Of a stretch of DNA of 64,000 bases, positions 24,895-37,640 are shown piece by piece. The notes below the pieces were generated by a model. The model had not been told where the DNA came from. It ran no database searches and saw only the letters and a list, made by a program, of their open reading frames with translations. This DNA comes from Pachyseris speciosa (lineage: Eukaryota > Cnidaria > Anthozoa > Scleractinia > Pachyseridae): contig JAEMWC010000355.1 of NCBI GenBank assembly GCA_016490735.1, forward strand, positions 471,001-535,000, read 5' to 3'. A program made the translations under genes and the position numbers. Within the stretch, counting starts at the first letter, position 1. Each line of letters begins with the position of its first letter.

Positions 24895-25090
24895 GCAAAA
24901 GAAAAACCACAGCGCTATGCCTGCTTCGATGATCGTGAGCTAGACGACCTCGTCGAGGAGCTCAAGCGAAGATGACAAATATGCAACAAAATACGCAGTA
25001 AACGTTTTTCAAGGTCATTTTTGCATTACTGGTTCTACAATAAAATTCTCTATAAGACATTGTTTATTAAAAGAAATGTACACGAAAACG
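24895..25090 (+). pseudogene. Possible Crypton/tyrosine-recombinase-like fragment
   Basis: One forward frame reads RYACFDDRELDDLVEELKR and then hits a stop. A second frame continues with KIRSKRF. This acidic helix resembles the N-terminal part of cnidarian Crypton-type or zinc-finger-MYM-like recombinase proteins as I recall them. It is very short and broken, and the assignment is tentative. Confidence 0.3.
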
Positions 25091-27141
25091 CACACCAAAC
25101 TATATGCTACAAACTATAAATGCTGCAAACTTTGCACAGCCGATCGATTGCCGTGATTTGTCTGTAAATTTTGCTTAAAACGTATTTTCTCTGAAACCTT
25201 CTAATATACTTCAAACTTTATCCGCTGCTTGGGCCATGATTCCTAACCAGCAAAACTTCACAAGGCACGATGAGCGATTCAACTTTTCAACCAATGTTCT
25301 CGAGCTGCCAAATGGGGTAAGTTCACGTCACTTTTAAGAGTGAGCAAGCACAGTGACATTCATTTCCAGCTTAAATCGTATATTTTGAACATTTCTTCTA
25401 GTTCTCGCCGAGCGTTCGGTATTTTTCTGTAAGATTTAGGAGGATTCAAAGCTGAAATCGCTTTTATCTACATGGCGCTCGCTGGCGCTTGCCACAACTT
25501 GAATTTTACTTGTACAACGTGAATTTTGATTGTTTCATGCTTGTCAAAGTTGTTCAGAGCTTGTATTGAGAAAATCTATTTCAATCAAGAACTAAATAAA
25601 CAAAATTTCCCTTCATCTGCCGAATTATTTTTAGAAATATTTTATAAAATCAATAGAGGTCTTTTTTTCCGTGTTTACATAGCCTCATCTAAACACGAGG
25701 GGGAGGGGGAGGAGTGGTAGAAAAAGTTATAAAAAGTTATGCAAACCCCTTGACCGCGTCTCGGGTTTGTATAACTGTCTCGAATTCTCCCAGCCCCCCG
25801 GGTGATTTGGTGATTTGGAAAGCGTTTTAGATGGACATTCAGCAGGACGTGCGAATTTTATTGAACATCCGCTCCATTTCTTGAGAATAAAGCACATCCT
25901 ATACAGTGCCTTCGTGTACGACTCCATGCTATGCGCAAAAACTGTTTTTATTTCTAAATTATCATTAACACCTGCTACAAGGACCCATGAAATCTTAAAG
26001 GAACCTTTCAAAATAATCTTAACGAAACTGCACTAATTGGTTAAGAAGTGTCCAAGACAATCAGCGGATTGAACGGCGGGCGCGTATATTTTGATATTCA
26101 ACATGGCGGGCAGACAAATGAAGGCTATTATTGTTGTTTAAATGCTCTTAGCTCCGCTAATTTTAAGGATTATTGATCGAAATGTATCCAAAAAATCAAT
26201 TTACCAAGTTTGAAACGATTTAATTGGTGTTACATCAGACTTGGGATATGTGAATATTTTCCTGTACTATCTATGATAATTACTTCGAGGTTCCCGCTAT
26301 TTTTCGAAATTCAGCCTGTTCATCATATGTCAAGTACCTAACTTGTTATGGGGAATACAACTGACCACTGAAAACACGTTAAAACAATATGGCGACCGGA
26401 GGGAAAGAAAACAAACTTCTCGAAGATGCATTTTTCCTCCGTAATGGCTTCATTTCGGCTCATCTCGCCTTTCTGAAAAAATGCTACTATTCACATGGAA
26501 GACACAACACAACATGTTAAGGAAAATTTTTAGAGCCAAGAGTATCACATTTGCGAGCTCTATCTCTTATCTTTTGAATAAGATCGTGGGGAATTAATTC
26601 GGTGCAGTTGTTTTCTCGAAGTAGACTAAGGAAACCATAAAGGTAAGACCTATTTAAAGGAAAATTGAGAGAAAAGTGTGGCTAGTTTATGAGATTATTT
26701 CGATCAAAAACGCACCGTTCAAAACTATTTTTTTCTCGTATTGTACTACGGAAAACATGATTCGAACTTGACTCTATCTATTAAAATCATGTGGAATACT
26801 GAGTTTTGTGCGGCTACACCACAAAATGCAAAACAATATTATTTTCCCCTCATTTCCTTTATATTTCGCTGCCATGTTAAATCCGTATGTGCGTGCTCTG
26901 CGCATGCTTGCGGCCATTTTGGAAGCCATGTTGTATGGGATTTCTGGCTATGGTTATTATATCTTAATTTTAAGAGCCCTTGCCAACATGGTTCTACGTG
27001 TCTTGCAATCTACGCGAGCAATGGTTTTGTGTGCCACTGTTCCCCTGGCTTCACTGGCAACTTGTGCCACATAAAAGGTAGGTCATCGGTTTCTCTTCAA
27101 GTAAAGTTCAATTCTTGTTGCCGTTATTTCGTGTGGACGTT

Positions 27142-27791
27142 AATAGACCTTTTTAGCTTGTAGATTTTGTTTTCCCAATGTAGACCACGTGATCTTCCCA
27201 AGGGTATTTGCCTTTTGTCTTTTCATAAATTATGCGCACACATGCTCGTGAACAAGGCGAAATTTCAAAGAAACAGCTCTCTAGGGTAACATCACGTGGT
27301 CTACATACATACATACATACATACATACATACATACATACATACATACATACATACATACATACATACATACATACATACATACATACATACTTTATTTA
27401 CCCTCGGATTTTAGATTAGCTTGTGCAGCTAATATCTCCGAGCATTTAACCATCAGATGAGAGATAGACCACCACACCAGTAACTACGTCCCCCACTCTT
27501 TTCGAACAGTGTGTGGGTTCTTTTACGTCCCACAGAATGAATTGTAAAGAGTTGTGAGACGGGGCCTACGGTTTATCGTCCTTATCCGAGAAGACTAGAA
27601 AGTCTAACCATTTGCAGATGTTATTACAAAGGCAGCACTTTCTCCTCAATCATTTAAAGACCCTGAGGGTTGGTCCGGCCGGGGTTTGAACCCGCGACCT
27701 CCCGCTGGTTACTCCGGTGCTCTACCACTAAGCTAACCAGTCGGCGGGTCTACATTGGGAAAACAAGATCTACAAGCTAAAAAGGTCTATT
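27142..27791. mobile_element. 650-bp element with 44-bp terminal inverted repeats
   Basis: 27142-27185 (AATAGACCTTTTTAGCTTGT onward) is the inverted copy of 27748-27791. Inside are a second inverted pair (TAGACCACGTGAT at 27181 and its complement at about 27290), a (CATA)n tract, and at 27675-27745 a minus-strand tRNA-like stretch with GTTAGCTTAGTGGTAGAGC and GGGTTCAAACCCC. No transposase is encoded, so it is a non-autonomous composite element. Confidence 0.85.
27303..27392. repeat. (CATA)n microsatellite
   Basis: About 22 tetranucleotide units. Open frames of Tyr-Ile-His-Thr or Tyr-Val-Cys-Met repeats here are artefacts of the microsatellite. Confidence 0.98.
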
Positions 27792-28692
27792 CAGTCCCTG
27801 GCGGGATGGGCTAGTGTATCACATTTCTTGACTGGTTTGTGTTTTTGAAAGTGCGTCAAAAACACTTCGTTTGGGCCTGTACAAAGTGGGATGATGGTTT
27901 CATATGATATGGAAATTATTGCGGAGCAGATGCTTTATTTAGAATTCATATCTAGAAACGTAGTGATGATACAACCGTCAATTAACTAGTGGATGGCGGC
28001 CAAAGCAGCGGAGCTTCAGCATTATAGCTCCTGTTTGTGTTTATCTATATAAAACAGAATACTGATCAGTTGAAGTCACCACTGGGAGTCCCCCCCACTT
28101 CCTTTTCTAATAAGGTTTCACAATTACTATTAAAACAAAGTGAAACTGGAATTATCCTTGAGACTTTATGAAAAATAATTGTTTTTATGTAGTTGGTCTT
28201 TTAATTTTGTTAGAGCGTGCCCGATAAACGAGCTCGTTTCCTTCGTTTCAGTTCCTTCGTGGTTGAAGGCTAATACCAAAGTGATATGTTTTGGAGCCCG
28301 TGGCGATTCATATAGAAGATTTGCTATGCAGTATGACGGTTAGTACGTTACATCATCTCTTTTAAACTTGTTCATCTGAGAGGCAACGTATCGTGTCGAG
28401 TAGTTGATAACCGTTTTAGCAACCGGGAATGCAAAATAGGACGGCTTCTTTTTACCTTTTCTCGCCAATGCTAGCAACGCAGTCATCTTCCCACAAATTT
28501 CTGATATCAAGCCATAAGCTTCCCGGGATATGGTCTAACTTAAATGTGTTAACATTTAACAACATTACTGAACATACGAGAGTGTCAGCTGGCGAAGAAT
28601 TCAGGGTGTGGTTAGGGGAAGATTTGACAGGAGTTACAGAGAATGACAATGGAGGGAACACTTGTATGGACGTATATGCTTTGAATGTTTAG

Positions 28693-29354
28693 AAACAGGA
28701 CTTGTGATCATATCGACAAAAGCAAAACTAGCATGATAGACTGCTTCTTCTCGTGAATTTTGTCATGATTCTTTTTATGGAGTACTGATATGGTAAAAAT
28801 TATCATCACCAGCTTGTTATCAACTAGATTCAATCACCATGAACCCGATCATATAACCATTGGAAAACTGCAAAATAATTAACAATAAATGCAGAAAAAA
28901 GTGGTGTTTTTTTTTTCAACAGCTGCGACTTCGCTCTATAATTTAAAACAAATTACAAGGACATGACGTAAGAGAGCGCTGATCTTTGTGTTTACCCCTA
29001 CAGTGCGTCAATTTCCCTAAATTGATAGCTTCGTCATCAACGCGGCCTGCATCTTGACTAAAACTAAACCGTTTGTAAAAGCAAAATTCGTACGTACTTA
29101 CAAGCAGCACTAATTTCAGATATTATCAAAACCTTCCACCGAACAATTTTCATTTACTCAGGGTAGAGGGAAATAAACAGATAAGTGATTTTGGAGTACT
29201 CCGTTTCAAAATGAACTGATCTGGTGTAAGGTGTAGTTTTCCAGAGGATGATTTTTTTTTATTCATTGAGAGTAACAAAGAGTTTCGCTATCTTTGACGG
29301 CGATGGTTACGACATCTCTGGCATCACCACACAGTTGTGTCTATTTATGTCGCG
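28693..29354. other. Intergenic gap between two tail-to-tail genes
   Basis: Between the 3' end of the PAN/EGF pseudogene (+) and the 3' end of the GPCR (-). No coding signal seen. Confidence 0.4.
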
Positions 29355-32300
29355 CTAATTTCTATTTGTAGTGACTGGCGGTATTGAGGACAACGAGTTC
29401 ATTTCGAGCGATGATCTGCTCCTTCCATCAAAAGTCCTCGGCATAGTGGTGTCACGATTATCCATCCTGCAGTTAGTCGCACTAAAGTCTGAATCCGTTG
29501 TTCTTGATAAAGATGTACAGCGTATAACGGCTACAAAAGCACGTCTGTAATCTGACCTGCGCATTGTGTAAATGATGACGTTTACCACAGAGTTTAAATG
29601 CAATATCCATACAGCTGAAGTGTTGACTACAGGAGGTATATAAATGTCATTAAACGCCATTAGGCCGCGGGTGATAAGAAATGGAATCCAAAGAATTAGA
29701 AAAACAAATATGACAACCAATATGGCGAATGTGGCTTTACTCTCCGGACCTACAAGGAAACAAGAAAAATTCATAATTAATGACTGCCATTGAATTTTAT
29801 TGGAGTTTAATAATGTTGATTGATGCACCGCTAACAATTAACTAAATACGAAAAACACCTGAGCAGTGAAGTTCACAAGTCCCGCTAGCAACCATAAATG
29901 GCTTTGAATTAGAATCAGGACCAAATAAACAAAACCACGTGTCAATTTTTTATTTTTCGCAATGCCATCTTTCAATTATTTGTGTTAATAGTGCAGATTT
30001 CCGCTGGGAAACATGAAGCAGCGTGTGTTTTTTCCGCATGCATGTTAACCATTTTTGGTGACAGGTTTTTCGCATATACAACCAATATCCGCAAACGAGA
30101 GGAAAACAAAATGGTGTTACGAGTATGGTTTGGTATACCTTGTTATATTTACGGTATGAAGCCAAGAAGAATTTCTTAAAAACCATGGCCTACAGAAATG
30201 TCCGGTAAAAATATCATTAATAAATATAAAATAAGGACAGTTCCGAGTGTGTAGTTGCTCTACGAGAGTCCATAGACTATCGTCATTTATTATTTTTCAT
30301 TGTGCAGTTTACATTAATACCAAAGTTATATTGATAACGTGAAGGGTCACCTCGCAGCTCTTACAAGGTCTCACCTGATTGGAGACCACCCTTCCTGAAG
30401 ATGAGACAAAAGAACAAACAAAACAAACAATGGACCCTAGCCCTAAAACAATAGGCCTGCGGCACTATCCCCGCCACTGAAATTTAGAGCTTATAGGAGC
30501 TGCGAGGCTACCGAACGTGAAGAACAATCTCTAAATTTGTATGCCGCAAATGATAGACGCAAAACTCACGCGACAGTTGAATATAAGTTTCAGTTCGTCT
30601 TGTGAGGAAATAGAAAACTGAGTGGTAATAAAACAATCAAGAATCAATTGCAGGGCAATTAATTGGAAATGTTGTTTAGCACCTGAAATTATTTTAACCG
30701 AAAATAAGATATCAATGCAATTTACGTCACTGCACTTTTAATATTGATGCTGTTTCTAATCATCGATAAGTCCTTTTCTTCATTTACACTAGAAATAGTT
30801 TTCACTAAAGCTGCCCCCGTATTTTAATTTTTGAGTAGTTGCGTGGTTGTAAATATTAAAATACTGAAGACATAGTTGCTCATTTCTGTATTGTTGTTAG
30901 TGAAATACATTTCTGTAAATTTCATGTGGAAGAAGCATATTTCTCCAGTACATCAATGGCAGAAACAATATTTGATTTAGTGTCATTGAGATTTAGATGG
31001 CTGTTTTGTCTTGTTTGCGCGGATTTCGCCGGGTTTGTCTATGTATAGATCAAGTAATACGAAATTCCGTGAATTGAGACACACAGAAAAACAGACAATA
31101 AGCTTTCCTGAATTAAAAAATATTTAGATGAGCCTGAGTTTATGCCTGAAGAGTAAACACGTTGAATGTAATTTTTTCCTCGAGTTAATCTTCGCGAAGA
31201 CGAAGCAAGCGAATACGAGGACAATTTACTTGAATGGAACTGGACATGTTTTTCGCAAATTTCGCTACAAGTTGCTTGGAATACAAAACTGAATCGGTGA
31301 ATTAAATATAAGGTACGGTATAAATTCACATTCAAACTTGTACTTTGTTACGAGTTCGAATGTGGTTAGAGGAATGTAGTTTGAGGTCCAGCAAAACGCA
31401 GGGATGTCGGAACAGCAACAAGGAGATTTATTTCACAAGAATATAGTGATTACTGCTCAAGACACGGTTACACACTCACAGCTCTTCCAGGCTTGAGAGT
31501 TAAAACACGACCTCTGTCAAACAACTCACTTGAATGAACACGGCCTCTGCCAAATATAAACGCGACCTCCGTCACCCTTGAATAAACACGGCCTAACCGC
31601 TTGTAAACACTACTCGATCACTCGATACTCTAAATCTCTAGCTCGGTGGCTAATATACCTTTTACATAAAATTCTAGAACCTTCTAAATAGGCTAAAATT
31701 AGTAGCATTACAACATTGACGAAAACTGCTGATTCATGCTGACGTGATGTAAAAATGAGCTGAATTATATTCGAGAATATTCTAGACACGCAGAATGTTC
31801 CAGACAGTCACGCAACCCCTAAAAGCAATTTTTATACATAACATACTTTTTTGAAAGATAGACTCCCAGAAGCGCTCAAACATTTCGGAAAAGGTCTATT
31901 ATTCTTGTGATGATTCGCAGTGAAAGCACATGCCTCTTCGCCACCATTTGCCCTCGAAGAGGGATTTCTTCGCAATGAACTGACCGATTTCCATTGTTTA
32001 AACTGTCGAGTGTTCCGTGGATCTTGTTATTTTGATTTACAGTTTTAAAAAGCTGTCTTTTCCTACTGAGAATGGCATACTCGGCTGCTAGCACCCATTT
32101 TAATGTTAAAGCAAGAATGTTACCCGGCCCAACCTTGCGCGCCTAGTTTCAGCAAATCGGGAACGCTTCCCAAACTACAAACACATTTCTTACATTTTTG
32201 AAATTCCTTGTATATCGCGGGGACTCCTAAAGTGCCTCCTCGGGTTTTGGCCTCTGGGCCAAATCCCTGCGGGGGCAAAAAGCCGTCTCAAATTTTATGC

Positions 32301-32717
32301 ACGCTCTAGGAACTCACTCATTTAGCTGCGATTCCCATAGCATTTCAAAAGAAATGAGTTTAGAATAGCATAACTTGTCAGCCGGATAAATTAAAAAAAA
32401 AATTACGCAAGCAGCGTACTTTTCTTTAGGGTTTATAGTTTTCGGAGGGGGGGGGGGGGGGGTGTCTCTGAAAACCCCCAAAAGACATTAAACGGTTATT
32501 CGGCAGATTCCTCCACGTTTAAACAGCCTGTTAACAGTTTAATAAGTTTCACAAACTCAGCGGGGGATCTGTGACTGTATGAAGAAAGCTAGCAGCGCGC
32601 GCAATGGTATGTCGCGATTACGTTTATCAACAACAGTTCAAACCAACCTGAACAATAGCGTCCTATAAATATTTTTTCCTTCCATAAATTAAGCACTTAA
32701 TATTACTTCACACACAA

Positions 32718-32748
<31 letters not shown>

Positions 32749-34694
32749 ATTACTTCAACATGCAGTATCGATCTTGACGGTACAGTGGAACCTCGATTTA
32801 AGGAACCCCTGTATCACGAACCCTCGATATAACGAACGATATTCTTCAGCCCGACCTTTTAAAATGTATGGAAAGAGACCTCGATATAACGAACCCTCGA
32901 TATAACGAACCAATTTCACCAGTCCCTTGGTACTTTGGTAAATCGGGGTTCCACTGTACCCTGTTTACGGCTCCTTTTGCTTTTGAGACATGTAGAAAAA
33001 TTTACAGCAGCTTTACTTAAGAAATTTTGATTTCAGGCGTTTTCCATGCGGAAACATTTCATTTGTTGTCAATAGTTTCCTAGGTGAGGGGTAAACCGAG
33101 TATGAAGGTTAAGTTTAGAAAGAATGAAAGTGATAAGTGGGCGCCAATATAGGACTTATTTTGAGCGTGCAAATTTAACAAAGTTCCCAAAGAAATTTTG
33201 CCTACGATCAGTTCGTGTACTTTCTCCAGTTAAGACAAGTACAATTTGTCAGTTAAGACAAGTACAATATTTTAGCCGCTCTGGTCACAATCAAAATTTC
33301 CAAAACCGTGGAAGGTTTGACAAAGTAATATAACAAAACAAACACGACAGACCCCTCCACGATTTAAATTTTAACAAGATCTGTCGATACTGCTAGAAAA
33401 AGCACCTTTTGAAATTAGTAAAACTGACAAGTTTAGGAGTCGTATCTTTTAAAGTCGCGAAATTCGGGAAAATTTACACTGGACGTTTCTATGCATAAAT
33501 ACAAACGGCTGTAAAATTTTTCGCCTTTGTAGAACCATATGTTCGCTTTTTTGTGAGATTTGAATCTCAAACCGGGCCATTGTGTTAATTTTTAGGTGCT
33601 CGTTCTACCATTTTCAATAGATTCTCAGCACTTCAGGCCACTATCAAAATTAAAAAATAAAATACAATAAACAAATAAATAAATAACCGTGGAAAGATCT
33701 CTTAATATCAAGGCAAACTTGTCCCGTCTATATATTCTGTCACTGTTTTCAGACAGTCTATGGTTCTGTGTTCTTATATATGGCCGGATCGATTGTCGAC
33801 TTGTTCTAATACAATCTGCAGGTGACACTGATTACGAAAAACAAGTTGTATAATCTAACCATGAATTGTTGACACAAATTCACGTTTGCTGTCACGTAAA
33901 GAATTAGCCACCAATTACTGATAATTTGCAACAGGAAACATTATGAATTAATTTAAGAATCGTAAATGATGGGGTAAGCGGAACAGTTTAGTTGCACGCT
34001 TACCTGAAAATACGCTCTTTTTCCTGCGAATATGAGTCACACCAGATGTTTCCATTGCAATTCGTGTCATTTGTCGCCTGGCAATGATCATAACTCGTAC
34101 ACTCATAATTAGCAGCATAAAGTATGGCGCAACGATATTCACGATTAAAGCCAATATACTCAGCCATAATGGGGTTCCTTCCCAAGTCACTCCACAATCC
34201 AAACTTCGGTTAGAAAATTCGATATTACCCAAGAGTGTAAACAGAACTGCGAAAAGCACGCCATGAAACCACGAGTAGCTTATCATCATTGAGATCGTCC
34301 TCAGAGTAACACGGCTTAGGTATCTCAGTGGATCGCTAACGGCAATATGTCTTTCAGCAGCCAACATGACAAGGGTGACAATGGAAGAAATATAAAACGG
34401 ATACGATAAAATCCCACCAACTTTGCACAACGGACCATCGTCTGAGATGATGCTCAGATCTAACACGGTAGCAAGATGGTATGGCATATTCAAAGATGCC
34501 GTTAAAAAGTCACAAATAGCCAGGTTTAAGATTAAGTAGCTGTTCACGGATCGCCGGAGTCGCTTGAAACGAACAATCGCGATTATCACAAGCAGGTTTC
34601 CGCAAAGTCCAAAGATAATTATGATTCCAAGCGTTACGGCTAAACATGATTTTTCTGTCACCGTCCACCAATGCATATCTTTGTGTGAGTCCAT
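29355..34694 (-). CDS. Class A (rhodopsin-like) GPCR, two exons
   Basis: Exon 1 is 34694-34004 and exon 2 is 29749-29355 on the minus strand. They are joined by a phase-1 GT-AG intron of 4.25 kb (donor CAG/GTAAGC, acceptor CCTTGTAG) and give 361 residues. Seven hydrophobic segments are visible. Family landmarks: GN at 32-33 in TM1, NLAICD with Asp62 in TM2, Cys90 at the top of TM3 paired with Cys167 in loop 2, ERH (114-116) in place of DRY, Pro190 in TM5, LWIP (250-253) in TM6, and NVIIY (287-291) in place of NPxxY in TM7. One N-glycosylation sequon (NRS) lies in loop 2. The C-tail is Ser/Arg-rich. Plasma-membrane receptor; ligand unknown. Cnidarians have many such aminergic/melatonin-like orphan receptors. 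The start is the first Met before TM1. Confidence 0.92.
32781..32958. mobile_element. Pogo/Tigger-type MITE
   Basis: Terminal inverted repeats CAGTGGAACCTCGATTTA at 32783-32800 and its near-complement at 32939-32956, flanked by TA on both sides. The body is AT-rich with repeated CTCGATATAACGAA motifs. The CAGTGGAACCTCG terminus and TA duplication are characteristic of pogo/Tigger elements. No transposase. Confidence 0.88.
33228..33271. repeat. 22-bp tandem duplication
   Basis: CAGTTAAGACAAGTACAAT occurs twice in a row, starting at 33228 and 33250. Confidence 0.9.
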
Positions 34695-37070
34695 GTAGCT
34701 TTACTTAGAAGTCAGTACGCGGCGATTGTAGCAGTATTAATCACTCGGTATTGATTCTCAGGAACTGCCTCCACATGTACCATAAAGGGTAGTTCATACT
34801 GATTGTCACGGCTTTCGCTGAAATGAAGTGAAGAATTAAGCAAACACCTAAGTACCACTTCCGCGTGTAAGCTTTCTTTAACAAAGCTACTTCCAAATTA
34901 TGATGATTGAGAATTATTAGTAAATAATGATACTAAGAAATACTCGAAATTCAACTTTGCTGTTTGAATTGCGCCTTAGCAATATTTATCAATTACAAAA
35001 GAATACCATGATATATATCATGCATAATCTATGAACGTAATAAAGCTTCGACAAATTTTTGCCATTGAAACATGCTGTTACACGGCCAGACAATTAAGAC
35101 GGAATCTTCACATATGGCGCCTCATCCAATGTCCTCGGGGGAAATAACTGACACGTTTAAAGGCCTGAAAGGAATTTCGTTTGAATGCATTATGGTACAT
35201 ACTATACTTCAGGACCCGATGATCATCAAAAACACATATATTATCTTCATAGGTTGTATGGATGGTCGCAGTTTCTTCAAATGCTCTTTATCCGCCGATT
35301 ACTGACAATGCGTGGAAAGTGTAAAGCAAAGCTGGTTCTGGTTCTCTTAGAGATTACGTACTATTCTTGAGATTGATCTGTTTGAGACACACAAAACAAG
35401 ATGCCACTTTATAGAGATATCCAACCCCTTCTTTTGCAGAACACATATGTTAGAATATTGTGCAGAATATTACAGAGGCCTCGAAGGAACTAGCCGAATA
35501 ATTTCATCGTTTCCTAACACATCGAGCTCTGGGTATGCATCAAAAGACATAACCATATCTTATCATCGTATAAATCGAAATGTGAAGTTGAATTTGCGTT
35601 AGCGATTGTTACGAGGTAACGGAAAAGTACGTATTAAATACGCTGTTGTTGTGGCAGATGGTTTCGCCATGCGTCAGTCACCTTAAAAGCAAAATCATCT
35701 AATTGCTTTGGATTTTGTGAATTAAATGCATCATTTACCACACAACTTACAGAAGCTGAAAGTGATTAGGATCCTAAAGGAAATGAATTCAATCGTTCTG
35801 TGTATGAATTCCTCGGCAGATTTCTGAATAAACTCTCCTACCCCCAAACGACAACGCCGTGAGAATCAGATGAACGTGATCATTGTCTACGGTCTATTCT
35901 ATACCCCCAGGGGCATGAAATAAACTGATTCTTTTCAAAACATTAATAACACTTTTAAGCTTGAATGACGTTTCTCAAAATGATCTGTCAAGAAGATAAA
36001 TATGATATGGTTACGGATGATCGAATGTTCTTGAATAAATAAATACAGTGTTTTGACATATTAACCTTGAAGTATTATTAATGTGTCGATCGCCCACAGA
36101 TCACATGAAAATTCGAGTTCCATAATTCCTTCAAGCGCGTTCGAGCCGTTTTAAACAGTGCCGTCGAACGGCCTCACTTGCTACTTCTACAAAAGTCGTA
36201 AAGCTTGCAACTGACATGAAAATCGAGTAGCTGCGTTCGATCTAAACTCAAGGAATCCCCTGTAAAAACCCCTTACCTTTAAATTAAAACGTAACTGGTT
36301 GTTTGCAGTTTACATGGGGAAACTGGAAGGCTTCAGGGCTCGCGCAAATGGTGACTGACGTTTGGCGAATGGCGTCGAGTGGCAGTTGGAAGCGAAAATT
36401 TTCGTTGTGGCAATCCAGCTGAGAATCCTAACGCTTTGCATATTTATTATGGAAATTATCAGGTCAGGTAAAAACGAAATACAAATTCGCCTTGCATTTC
36501 AAAAGTTCTAGACTTTTTGAGGACATGACAAATACTCAAATTATCCAGGACCGAAATCGGTTACATTTGTTTCTACATTAAATCGAGATAAGATTATTTG
36601 AATAAATAATTACTTCTTTCAATATTTTATGCTATATGTTAGTTTTCTCGTGTAAATCATGTTGTTCTTATGCTAACTAGTCAACCTTTGCATGAGAAAG
36701 ACAGAATTTCATGGTCCACAAGTGCGATCCGGCCCCAAGTGCACTCGGATATTTGATGATTTAAAATTAGCAGGTTTACACCGAAAACAATGTACAGAGA
36801 AAAATATAATGAACTATTTTACTATTCCATTGTCTTCGTGACTCTTTTGTGAAGGTAATCATCGCAGGTTGCCACTGGCTGCCGTGCATAATATTTTTTT
36901 CAGATTGATGTGGCTGTGAGAGACAAAGCTATTCACCCCAACACCCAGAATTTGGTATTTTGACGTTGTTGCTTTCCACAAGACGACTGACGGAATTGGT
37001 TAGGATTTTAGTAGCACGCGTAAAGCTTTTATACTTTTGTTGTTTTGGTCAGTAGCAGCAGTCGGTCGTA
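34695..37070. other. Upstream of the GPCR, non-coding
   Basis: AT-rich, no exon supported. It presumably contains the receptor promoter, but I see no element I can place. Confidence 0.35.
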
Positions 37071-37640
37071 GTTGCTATTTGACTCTCAAGGGAGTTTCCA
37101 TGTGATCGCAGACTATCCCGGTTCGCGGATCGCAGATCGCAAACAGTACTGCGATAGTTTGCGCAATCTTATGGAAACACACTTCTTCGATCGTTTACGA
37201 TCCAGTGATCGTCTGCGATCAACTTTGATTAATTTCGATTGTGCGATCAATACCAAGTTCGGCGATCTGCGATCGAAACACTTCCCATGATAACATGCCT
37301 TACTCTAAGTCATGTTTCCAAGCAACTAAAAAGGGCTTTTGTCTGTTTTTTCACGATTCACACGCCGGCCGTCCATGAGGGAACACCGACGTTAGCAGCG
37401 AAATACTTATGTTGTATGAGTGTCTTCACAACCAAAACAGTAAAGACTTTAAGGGAAACAACAAAAAAAAACAAAACAAAAACAAACAAAAAAAAAATCA
37501 AAAAAGTCTGCTAACAGGCTTTGCTTTGCGAGCGATTATTAGCGATCCTTTCCAATAATATGGGAAAGGCGCTCTATGCTCTATGCGACCGATGTGCGAT
37601 AGTCTGCGATCGTTTGCGATCGCGCCACCAGGCTTCAGAG
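37071..37640. repeat. GCGATCG-rich palindromic repeat
   Basis: Many overlapping GATCGCAGATCGCAAAC, TGCGATCAAC and GTTTGCGATCGCG motifs lie at 37100-37290 and again at 37580-37625. An A-rich middle (37440-37510) may be an insertion. The left end reads AGGGAGTTTCCATG. The density of GCGATC on both strands marks a dispersed repeat. Short open frames across it have no domain. Confidence 0.65.

Larger units (their letters stand above)
25812..28692 (+). pseudogene. Decayed tandem paralogue of the PAN/EGF gene
   Basis: Three segments correspond to the three exons of the gene at 20150. About 25812-25940 matches part of exon 1 (LDGHSAGRANFIEH, LRIKHIL) but lacks the signal peptide and most PAN cysteines. 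26975-27077 is an exon-2 equivalent with intact AG/GT borders encoding SPCQHGSTC...GFTGNLCHIK; it lacks a five-residue piece and so one of the six EGF cysteines. 28252-28692 matches exon 3 (start VPSWLKAN, end EEFRVWLGEDL and MDVYALNV) but has a TAG after about 30 codons and then frameshifts. The intron between segments 2 and 3 carries an inserted inverted-repeat element. The head-to-tail arrangement indicates a local duplication followed by decay. Confidence 0.82.
29750..34003. other. GPCR intron
   Basis: No exon seen. Contents: a G-run at 32447-32462, (CA)n at 32707-32744, a pogo-type MITE, a 22-bp tandem duplication at 33228-33271, and a region near 31500-31600 with repeated ACACGGCCT. Confidence 0.6.

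Noticed and set aside
27153..27414. Open frames of repeated YVCM or YIHT
   Set aside because: Direct translation of the (CATA)n microsatellite.
27675..27745. Minus-strand tRNA gene
   Set aside because: A- and B-box-like motifs only, inside a terminal-inverted-repeat element; the stems are imperfect.
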